The position numbers were made by a program, and so were the translations under genes. From contig JBGOTQ010000065.1 of the NCBI GenBank assembly GCA_041476565.1, positions 1-24,563 on the forward strand: a DNA stretch of 24,563 bases, in the 5' to 3' direction. Positions 16,561 through 23,290 of this stretch are shown piece by piece (within the stretch, counting starts at the first letter, position 1; each line of letters begins with the position of its first letter). Under the pieces are notes generated by a model. That model saw only the letters and a program-made list of their open reading frames with translations, was not told where the DNA came from and did not search any database. Source of the stretch: DATKMG01 sp041476565 (GTDB lineage: Bacteria; Acidobacteriota; Terriglobia; Versatilivoradales; Versatilivoraceae).

Positions 16561-17644
16561 TTTTCTGAGTCACGCCGACGGTCCGGTTCTTTTGGCGCAC
16601 CGCTAGAATGAGGATGAAGACGAAAATCGCTCCGAGCCCTCCTATGATGAACTCTCTGAGCTCAAAGACCCGGTTGGGTAGCCTAACCACCTTCACCTGG
16701 GAGTCTTCCGAGCCCTGATCATTGCTGCTCTCCTGCGGGTCGGTGATTTGCGGGGCTTCCCCAACGACCTTCAGTTGCAGATCTCCCTGGGGTGACAGGT
16801 TGGAAATCTGATATACAGCCGCCTGGGTTCTCTCATCTCGGCCGACTGCCTTCAGACCCGAACCCACAACCTGCAAATCTGGAGGCAGTATCAGAATTCG
16901 GGAGGTTCCGGTCGGGTAAAACAATCGCTGACTGAGTTCCCTTTCCGAGGTGGAAGACTCCATCCGATAGGAAATGTGGATTTCGTTGAGCCCTGGTTTC
17001 ATCGGATAAGAGATCGAGTAGCCCCCGCCTGGCCTCTGCGCGGGAGCCTGGGGCAAGGGAATTTCTCCCACTCCCACCACCGCAACAGCTAACTGCCTAG
17101 TAGTTCCCGAGGGCGGGGTGTCGAAGAAGAAGGTCCCTCCAGGGTTCAAAAGCGTTCTTTTCGGGTTCGTCTGGTTGTCGACAAAATACTGCTGTTGAAC
17201 GTACAAGGTGTTCGCACTGGCTTGCACCAGCATAACCGGCAACGAGACCCCGATGTTTTTGAATTCCTGAGTGACATCAAAAACTGTCAGGCTCGCTGGA
17301 GCTTGCATTTCCTGGGTGGTGGCGACTACCGCGTTGTAGTTGACCCCCTTGTAGATCGCGCGAATGACCAAATGGGGAGACTGCCCCATCTCAGCCGCTG
17401 GGAACTTGAAGGATCCATCCGGCCCGGTTGTTGTTTCGTGTTCAAGTTTCATCCCCTGTGCAATTGAGAGCAACTCGACCTTCTGGCCGGCGACCGGGCG
17501 TCCCGAAGTGCCATTGATCACGCCTCCCTGTATCAATTTTTGAGCAAGGCCGGCGGAGGGAGAGGGAAGAACAAACAGCAGGACATACGAAGGAAGGTGT
17601 TCCGAGAAGCAATCAATCAAGGCGTTGTATACAGTTTTCAGCAA
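16550..17644 (-). CDS. Unrecognised membrane-anchored protein in the Ccm operon
   Basis: About 364 residues if it starts at TTG 17644; the frame is open to 17764, but that would overlap the CcmI-like gene by over 100 bases. After a hydrophobic leader (SYVLLFVLPSPSAGLAQ) comes a carboxypeptidase-regulatory-like fold (GGVINGTSGRPVAGQKVELL, then TTGPDGSFKFP). Two more beta-rich sections follow, then an Asp/Ser/Gln linker (TDPQESSNDQGSEDSQ) and a C-terminal helix (FIIGGLGAIFVFILILAV) with a basic end. The topology is a periplasmic body anchored at the C-terminus. No cysteine pair or heme motif is present, so it is not CcmG or CcmH. It is overlapped by ccmA. A role in cytochrome maturation is inferred from position only. 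Confidence 0.8.
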   Translation of the reverse strand: MLKTVYNALIDCFSEHLPSYVLLFVLPSPSAGLAQKLIQGGVINGTSGRPVAGQKVELLSIAQGMKLEHETTTGPDGSFKFPAAEMGQSPHLVIRAIYKGVNYNAVVATTQEMQAPASLTVFDVTQEFKNIGVSLPVMLVQASANTLYVQQQYFVDNQTNPKRTLLNPGGTFFFDTPPSGTTRQLAVAVVGVGEIPLPQAPAQRPGGGYSISYPMKPGLNEIHISYRMESSTSERELSQRLFYPTGTSRILILPPDLQVVGSGLKAVGRDERTQAAVYQISNLSPQGDLQLKVVGEAPQITDPQESSNDQGSEDSQVKVVRLPNRVFELREFIIGGLGAIFVFILILAVRQKNRTVGVTQKNAK

Positions 17645-17657
17645 TGTCTTCCACGGT

Positions 17658-18017
17658 CTACCTTTTGGATTTTTCGCCGCTCTTGAGGACGGCAACAACT
17701 TGCGGCTGACCTGGCTTCTGGAGAGGCTCCGGCTGGATTGCATCAATTCGGGCCAAGATCTCATAGGCCTCGCGGGAAAGGTCGTTGCGCAGACGCTGAA
17801 AATCCTCGTCGGATAGCTTACCCATCTTGTACTCGAACTCCAAGTCTTTGATATTCTCGTACACCGTTTCCTTTTTGCGCAACAGTCGCTTCAACGAGGT
17901 GGTTCCCCTATCAACCTCCAAGACCATTCCTTGAGAGCGGTTAAGAACCACGGGGTAGAAAATGTAGATAAGTGCTGCCGAAGCGAGCGCGATGCACACT
18001 AGAATAGGTTGCCACAT
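17658..18017 (-). CDS. CcmI-like membrane protein (short form)
   Basis: About 119 residues from the ATG at 18017, preceded by GAGGAG about 12 bases upstream; a TTG at 18044 is an alternative. One N-terminal membrane helix (ILVCIALASAALIYIFYPVVL) is followed by LLRKKETVYENIKDLEFEYKMGKLSDEDFQRLRNDLSREAYEIL, the conserved cytoplasmic helical segment of CcmI/CycH. The long TPR-containing periplasmic part of proteobacterial CcmI is absent, so only the membrane module is present. In CcmI this segment works with CcmFH in presenting apocytochrome. The start region overlaps the ccmH stop. Confidence 0.82.
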   Translation of the reverse strand: MWQPILVCIALASAALIYIFYPVVLNRSQGMVLEVDRGTTSLKRLLRKKETVYENIKDLEFEYKMGKLSDEDFQRLRNDLSREAYEILARIDAIQPEPLQKPGQPQVVAVLKSGEKSKR

Positions 18018-18033
18018 ACCTAAACCCAACTCC

Positions 18034-18618
18034 TCACAAGTCAAGATCCTTCAACTCACTCTCAATTCGCTGTTGATAGTCCTGCGGAACCTCCGCAGTA
18101 CTTCCGCTCCCCATGGCAGACACCGCTCGCGGCCTCGACCAAAGCCTGATCAGGTAATAAATGAGCGCCAGCCCCAGCACAAACATCACAAAGGGCATGG
18201 TCCATGCGGTCAGATCAAATCCCTGGGTTGTTGGTGCGGCCAGAATGACTTTTCCGTACTTGCCCACGAATATACTCGTGATTTCCTTTTCGGTCTTTCC
18301 CTGCTTCAGCAACTCCGCTATTTCAGACCGCAAGGGCGTAGCCGAGCCGCAGTTTAACATGGCACAGACTGAGAGTTGCTCGCTGCAGCCGCATTGACAT
18401 ACAAACCGTTCCGAGACCTTCATAACTTCAGGACCAACGATCTGTGCCGGCCCGTCAACACTCATGGCAGCAACAGACACAACTACCACAAATACAAGAG
18501 GACGGAAGACATGGGTCTGCAAGCAACCGAAGAAGAAAGCTGACAGTCCCTGTTCCGGGTTCCTCTCCTTCAGCCTCCGGTCTTTAGCCTTTGGTTCCGA
18601 CATTCTCTGACTTTGCAT
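18034..18618 (-). CDS. ccmH: Cytochrome c maturation protein CcmH
   Basis: A 194-residue CcmH. It starts at the ATG at 18618, or 15 bases later at 18603 (MSEPKAKD), overlapping the end of ccmF. An N-terminal helix (PLVFVVVVSVAAMSV) precedes the redox site FVCQCGCSEQLSVCAMLNC, the CQCGC-type form seen in delta/acidobacterial CcmH. LRSEIAELLKQGKTEKEITSIFVGKYGKVIL follows, and a second helix (PFVMFVLGLALIYYLI) anchors the C-terminus. CcmH keeps the CxxCH cysteines of apocytochrome reduced for ligation by CcmF. The extra cysteines relative to the simple LRCxxC form are typical of this subgroup. Confidence 0.92.
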   Translation of the reverse strand: MQSQRMSEPKAKDRRLKERNPEQGLSAFFFGCLQTHVFRPLVFVVVVSVAAMSVDGPAQIVGPEVMKVSERFVCQCGCSEQLSVCAMLNCGSATPLRSEIAELLKQGKTEKEITSIFVGKYGKVILAAPTTQGFDLTAWTMPFVMFVLGLALIYYLIRLWSRPRAVSAMGSGSTAEVPQDYQQRIESELKDLDL

Positions 18619-20635
18619 ACTCCTGGACCTCAGCCCTGATCAACACCCTTTCGGCTGTGCGGGTGTGCTTGCTGGGGATCAGGCAAATGACTGTTCCGCC
18701 AAAGCAAAACGCTCCGCCCAACCACACCCAGGTCACCAAAGGGTTCACGAAAGCATGGACAATGGCCTTTGAATTGTCATCGCTGAATCCCGCTAATACA
18801 AGATACAGGTCTTCCTTCAGGTTCGACTTGAGCGCGACTTCCGTGGTTGGCTGCTCGCTGGCAGGGTAGAATCGTCGCTCGGGGTGCAAGGCACCCGCCC
18901 GTTTTCCGTCCTTGTACACACTGAAGATTCCGACAGCGGACTCATAATTGGCATTGCTCGAAGTCTTGACCCGTTCGAGAGTGATTGCGTAATTTCCGAT
19001 GGTGAGGGTATCGCCTGGAACCATCTCCTGCTGGGTCTCGCGATTGAACCCAGCTCCAGCAAACCCGACAAAAAGGAAGACAATTCCCAAGTGGACAATG
19101 TAACCTCCATAACGCCGGGTGTTACGGAACGTCAAGATCCAAAGCGCCTCCAAGTAATTATCCCCTTGCCGCTTGCGGGCCAAGGCCCCGCGGTGGAACT
19201 CCATCAGGATGGTGCAGGTCACAAAGATTGAGAGCACCAGGGAGACCAGGGAATAAAAGTGCCTCATCCCGAAGCCGATCAAAATGGCTCCTGCTAGGAG
19301 CGAGACAATTATAGGAATCGTGAAGTTCTTCTTTAGGCTGCGGAGGGAGGTGTTCCTCCAAGCCAGTAAAGGTCCAACCCCAGTCAGGAACAGGAGAAAC
19401 AGCCCCAAAGGAATATTGACCTTGTTAAAGAACGGGGCACTGACACTTCGCTTTTCTCCTTGCAGCGCTTCAGATATGACCGGAAAGATGGTTCCCCAAA
19501 GAACGGCAAACATGGCTGCCAACAGGACAAGGTTGTTGAAGAGGAAGCTGCTTTCGCGCGACACTACCGACTCCAGCCGGTTCTCACTCTTCAAGTCGTC
19601 CAGGCGGGTCACGATGAAGTAGCAACAGAGTCCCAGCAAGATGAAGATGAATCCGGCAAAATATGGGCCGATCGCCGACTGGGCAAAGGCATGAACGGAA
19701 GAGACTACCCCACTGCGAGTTAGGAAAGTCCCGAATATACAGAGCAGGAAGCTCGAGAGAATGAGTACCACATTCCAGACCTTCATCATACCCTTGCGTT
19801 CTTGCATCATTACGGAGTGAAGGAAGGCGGTCCCTGTCAACCACGGCATCAATGAAGCGTTCTCTACGGGGTCCCAGCCCCAATAGCCACCCCATCCCAG
19901 GACCACGTATGCCCATTTGGCCCCCAGCAGAATTCCTGTTCCTAAGAGCATCCAGGGAACCATCATCCAGCGTCGTGTGGTCCGAATCCATTCTTCGTCC
20001 AAATCCCGGGTAATTAGCGCCGCCATGGCAAACGCAAAGGGAATCGTGAACCCCACATAACCAAGGTATAAGATAGGCGGATGAATTACCATCGCCCAAT
20101 ACTGAAGCAAGGGATTGAGCCCGCGTCCATCCATCGGAGTGAAAGGCACGGCAGCGGCGCCCAATCGCACAACACCTACCAGATCGAAGGGATTGGCGAC
20201 AAAGTTGTTCACAGTTAAGAAGAATGTGGTGACCACGGAGACGACACTGACGACATAGGGCATCAAATTCCTGTTCCGGTTCCGATGGATGAAGATGGCG
20301 GCGGCGGAATAGATGCTCAAAAGCCAACACCAGAACAACAGGGATCCTTCTTGCCCTCCCCATAAGGCCCCGAATTTGTAGTACCAGGGCATAGCTCGGT
20401 TACTGGTAGATGCCACATACTGGAGACCATAGTTGTTAGTGAGCAGGTTGTACCATACACAGAACACAGCCAGGGTTACCAAGCCACAAGTGACCAGAAC
20501 TGCTCGTTCTCCGGTTTCCGCCAGACGGCGATGAGCCAGCTTCCCCCCGAGAAAGCCGGCAATGATGGCGTACGCCGACAAACAGAAGGCAAAAAGTAGT
20601 GCGAATTGGCCTATATCGACAGCAAGGTTTTGCAT
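18584..20635 (-). CDS. ccmF: Cytochrome c heme lyase subunit CcmF
   Basis: A 683-residue, roughly 15-helix membrane protein, near normal length. The WWD heme motif is WGGYWGWDPVENASLMPWL, with conserved histidines nearby (HPPILYLGYVGF and FLHSVMMQERKG) and GTFLTRSGVVSSVHAFA typical of CcmF. The C-terminal third has the periplasmic domain (NRETQQEMVPGDTLTIGNYAITLERV, then ERRFYPASEQPTTEVALKSNLKEDLYLVLAGF). CcmF takes heme from CcmE and ligates it to apocytochrome with CcmH. AAAGGAT lies about nine bases before the ATG. It follows ccmE after 124 bases that hold no gene. Confidence 0.97.
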   Translation of the reverse strand: MQNLAVDIGQFALLFAFCLSAYAIIAGFLGGKLAHRRLAETGERAVLVTCGLVTLAVFCVWYNLLTNNYGLQYVASTSNRAMPWYYKFGALWGGQEGSLLFWCWLLSIYSAAAIFIHRNRNRNLMPYVVSVVSVVTTFFLTVNNFVANPFDLVGVVRLGAAAVPFTPMDGRGLNPLLQYWAMVIHPPILYLGYVGFTIPFAFAMAALITRDLDEEWIRTTRRWMMVPWMLLGTGILLGAKWAYVVLGWGGYWGWDPVENASLMPWLTGTAFLHSVMMQERKGMMKVWNVVLILSSFLLCIFGTFLTRSGVVSSVHAFAQSAIGPYFAGFIFILLGLCCYFIVTRLDDLKSENRLESVVSRESSFLFNNLVLLAAMFAVLWGTIFPVISEALQGEKRSVSAPFFNKVNIPLGLFLLFLTGVGPLLAWRNTSLRSLKKNFTIPIIVSLLAGAILIGFGMRHFYSLVSLVLSIFVTCTILMEFHRGALARKRQGDNYLEALWILTFRNTRRYGGYIVHLGIVFLFVGFAGAGFNRETQQEMVPGDTLTIGNYAITLERVKTSSNANYESAVGIFSVYKDGKRAGALHPERRFYPASEQPTTEVALKSNLKEDLYLVLAGFSDDNSKAIVHAFVNPLVTWVWLGGAFCFGGTVICLIPSKHTRTAERVLIRAEVQEYAKSENVGTKG

Positions 20636-20759
20636 CGGTTTTTATCCTTTTACTCTATGTTAAGGGACTAGGGAGTGTTAATCGCGGCCGGCGAGTGAAA
20701 AATACCCTTGCTCATATGCCCCTCCTGCATTCCCTAACCCCGTGGTTCTTGCAGATGGA

Positions 20760-21173
20760 CTACTTTTTGTTGGGAGTCTTGGCATACTGCGCTTCATACT
20801 TGGATGCACACTTGGCCTGGATCTTGATCGCTTCGAACAGACCACCCCGAACCAGATGTCCTTCGGCGAGAGCTTGTGAACCGTTCTTGAAGGTGTCTGG
20901 AAGAATGTCCTTCCCTATGTAGCGGACTGGCAGGATCTGCCCGTTTTGCTCCAAGTTGAAACTGACAACTGCCGCGCTTCGCTGAATGCTGCCAGGAACT
21001 ACATTGCCTGCCACACGTAAACGCTTTCCGTATGCTGCCTCACTCATAGCTTTAAGCTCATCCACCGTTTTGTAGTAGGCAAGGCTCTCATTGAAACTGC
21101 TGAACCCTAGCCACGCTACAGCAGCCACGATGACGAGGGAACCTATTAGAAACTTCAATTTGCGTCTGTCCAT
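20760..21173 (-). CDS. ccmE: Heme chaperone CcmE, cysteine-type
   Basis: A 137-residue CcmE. It has one N-terminal anchor (KFLIGSLVIVAAVAWLGF) and an OB-fold (KRLRVAGNVVPGSI, FNLEQNGQILPVRYIG, DTFKNGSQALAEGHL). The heme-binding segment reads IQAKCASKYEAQY: C122 replaces the histidine of the common HxxxY motif, giving CxxxY with Y126. Cys-type CcmE proteins are known from some archaea and sulfate reducers and still handle heme. It is the first gene of the leftward Ccm run and is divergent from the lipoprotein gene. CTGGAG lies about ten bases before the ATG. Confidence 0.94.
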   Translation of the reverse strand: MDRRKLKFLIGSLVIVAAVAWLGFSSFNESLAYYKTVDELKAMSEAAYGKRLRVAGNVVPGSIQRSAAVVSFNLEQNGQILPVRYIGKDILPDTFKNGSQALAEGHLVRGGLFEAIKIQAKCASKYEAQYAKTPNKK

Positions 21174-21426
21174 AGGCCATCGACTCCAGCCTTAACTATA
21201 GTTCCAAAAAGGCATTTAGTGTGTTTGAATTCCAGTGTTTTCGCAAACGCTATTCTATCACCCCTTCCGCAATTCACAAAGGGCAGATTGGGAGGAAGGC
21301 AGAATGGACAGCCAGTACTACTTGGTCGCCTGGCAAATATTGAGCAGTTCGTTACCCTTCAAATTCCCCTGTCTTTTAGCATTTAGAGCGAGTGGCCTTC
21401 TCAATGGATTGGGCTACAATGGGGGG

Positions 21427-22065
21427 ATGATGTCATACTACTGCCAACGAATTTTCAGTTGCCGCCTTCTCGGAGTCCTGCTTTTTGGAATAGTTGCCTG
21501 CACCGGGCCATCAGAACGAAAGCCTGACAAGCCGCAGCCGAGTGCTGCAGCTCAGCCCGTGACAGCCCGCTTTGCCTTTCAGAGGATGTATATTTTGGCC
21601 AAGACTTGGTCTGCGGATGCACAACCCGTGCAGGTTGCCAACTTGAATTTGAGGGGCGTCCCCTGCGTCGGAGGCAAATGCGTTGCTTGGAGAGCCACTT
21701 TTGTCTCGGTTCAGCTCAGGAAGGCGCTCACCTATACCTTTTCTGTCGTCAATTCGCCGGGGATTATCCGCGAGGGAGCCATGGCTGGACGAGACGAACC
21801 ATGGTCCGGGCCGACAGGACAGTCGCGCCCATTTATTTATCAGATGCTGAAGGTGGACTCCGACCAAGCTTACCAAGCGGCAGTCAAGGAGAGCGCCCCC
21901 TACCTGAAAAAGCATCCTGACTTGTCAGTTCAATTCATGCTGGAGTTTACTGGGCGTTTTCCGTTCCCGGCCTGGCGCGTAATGTGGGGGGAGACCATTG
22001 GCTCCAGCAACTACTCGGTCTTTGTTGACAGTATTTCCGGTAATTATCTCCAGACATCACACTGA
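21427..22065 (+). CDS. Predicted lipoprotein of unknown function
   Basis: About 213 residues from the ATG at 21427, with a second ATG directly after it. The open frame extends to 21235, but the upstream 64 residues do not look like a leader and the leader begins at this ATG. A signal peptide (IFSCRLLGVLLFGIVAC) ends in a lipobox, followed by a proline/glutamine-rich linker (SERKPDKPQPSAAAQP). The folded part ends VMWGETIGSSNYSVFVDSISGNYL, reminiscent of PepSY-like beta hairpins, but not enough to assign. A C-V-G-G-K-C pair (in RGVPCVGGKCVAW) could form a disulfide. It is not recognised as a named family. Confidence 0.75.
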   Translation: MMSYYCQRIFSCRLLGVLLFGIVACTGPSERKPDKPQPSAAAQPVTARFAFQRMYILAKTWSADAQPVQVANLNLRGVPCVGGKCVAWRATFVSVQLRKALTYTFSVVNSPGIIREGAMAGRDEPWSGPTGQSRPFIYQMLKVDSDQAYQAAVKESAPYLKKHPDLSVQFMLEFTGRFPFPAWRVMWGETIGSSNYSVFVDSISGNYLQTSH

Positions 22066-22109
22066 CCGGGCAATTGGTCCCATTTATCCGGCTGGAAGTG
22101 GGGAAACTG

Positions 22110-22128
22110 GGGGTCAGATCTGAATATT
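22110..22128 (+). repeat. Left inverted repeat of the REP-associated transposase element
   Basis: GGGGTCAGATCTGAATATT occurs here, and its exact complement occurs at 23255-23273. Within it TCAGATCTGA is itself a perfect 10-base palindrome. It lies 45 bases after the lipoprotein stop. Confidence 0.88.
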
Positions 22129-22216
22129 CGTTGTTTTTCAAGGAATGAAGATGTACCCTTCCCAATGAGCAGGCAGAATGGGAACTGCGCTCTGCACATT
22201 CAGGAGAAGAGCTCGC

Positions 22217-23269
22217 ATGGCCAGGCCGTTGCGCCTCAATCGGGCAGGAGGATTCTATCATGTGACCTCTCGAGGCAACCAGCGCCAAACCATTTTCGTC
22301 AGTGATGATGACTATGTGCGATTCTTGGGCTATCTGCCGGATCTGACCGTGCGCTATCGGTTGCGGATCCATGGCTATGTGCTGATGCCCAACCATTACC
22401 ATGTGTTGTTGGAAACCCTGGAACCGAATTTGAGCCGGGCTCTGCAATGGCTCAACACTAGCTACACACAATGGTTCAACCGCCGCTATCATCGCAGCGG
22501 CCATGTGCTGGAGGGACGGTTCCGGGGGATCTTAGTGGATTGGCCTTCTTGGGGGTTGGCAGTCAGCCGGTATGTCCATCTGAATCCAGTGCGAGTGGCG
22601 GCTTATGGCTTAGGAAAAAGGATGCGCCAGCGGGCTCGAAGGGGAGTGGCCAGCCAAGTCGAAAAGTCCCAAGTCGGAGCACGCTTGGCGTTACTCAGCG
22701 AGTACAGGTGGAGCAGTTACCTAGCTTATAGGGGCACAGTGGAACAACCCGAATGGCTGACCACAAGTGGTGTTTTGAGATGTTTGGACCGAAGCAAGGG
22801 CCGGGCCCGCGACCTTTATCGCCAGTATGTGGAACAGGGGGCGATGGAAGACGCGGGCATAAAATTGTGGCAACACCTTAAAGGACAGGTGGTGTTGGGG
22901 GAGGAAGAATTCATTCGGCAGATCCAAGGGCAGTTCAGTGGTGATGCAGAGGAACAAGGCAGTCTGCGGCAATTGACGTCGCGGCCTTCCTGGGAGGCGG
23001 TAGTGGCGGTGGTGGAAGCCTTGAAGGGGGAAAAATGGGAAAGCTTTCGCGATCGTTATGGAGACCGGGGGCGGGATGTCGCCTTATGGCTGGCACGGAA
23101 CCACGGCGGGTTCCGGTTGAGAGAACTGGGGGAACGGGTGGGCGGACTCACCTACCACAGTGTGAGCCGGGCCCTTCGGGACCTGGAATCTCTCGCCCGG
23201 CTAGACGCGTCCATCGCAGCCTTCCTCAAAAAGACGGAGAAGTTGCTTTTGCACAATATTCAGATCTGA
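22217..23269 (+). CDS. REP-associated tyrosine (Y1/HUH) transposase with DnaA-like C-terminal domain
   Basis: About 350 residues from ATG 22217 (GGAGA upstream, spacing about nine). It opens MARPLRLNRAGGFYHVTSRGNQRQ, a standard RAYT start. The HUH metal site is in HGYVLMPNHYHVLLE, and RYVHLNPVRV holds the likely catalytic tyrosine. The C-terminal region (RLRELGERVGGLTYHSVSRALRDLE) resembles the DNA-binding helix-turn-helix of DnaA domain IV. These enzymes cut and rejoin single-stranded REP/IS200-type sequences. The stop codon lies inside the right inverted repeat (23267-23269), so the gene and element ends are fused. The frame is intact. Confidence 0.93.
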   Translation: MARPLRLNRAGGFYHVTSRGNQRQTIFVSDDDYVRFLGYLPDLTVRYRLRIHGYVLMPNHYHVLLETLEPNLSRALQWLNTSYTQWFNRRYHRSGHVLEGRFRGILVDWPSWGLAVSRYVHLNPVRVAAYGLGKRMRQRARRGVASQVEKSQVGARLALLSEYRWSSYLAYRGTVEQPEWLTTSGVLRCLDRSKGRARDLYRQYVEQGAMEDAGIKLWQHLKGQVVLGEEEFIRQIQGQFSGDAEEQGSLRQLTSRPSWEAVVAVVEALKGEKWESFRDRYGDRGRDVALWLARNHGGFRLRELGERVGGLTYHSVSRALRDLESLARLDASIAAFLKKTEKLLLHNIQI

Positions 23270-23273
23270 CCCC
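23255..23273 (-). repeat. Right inverted repeat of the REP-associated transposase element
   Basis: Exact complement of the 19 bases at 22110-22128, including the palindrome TCAGATCTGA. It contains the transposase stop codon and lies 17 bases from the end of the convergent radical SAM gene. Confidence 0.88.
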
Positions 23274-23290
23274 ATTCCCTCCTGTCCAAC

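Larger units (their letters stand above)
22110..23273 (+). mobile_element. REP-associated (RAYT/IS200-like) transposase element
   Basis: An element of 1164 bases bounded by exact 19-base inverted repeats and holding one Y1/HUH transposase gene. No target-site duplication is evident, which is normal for this single-stranded mechanism. It sits between the lipoprotein gene and the radical SAM gene without breaking either. Confidence 0.8.
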
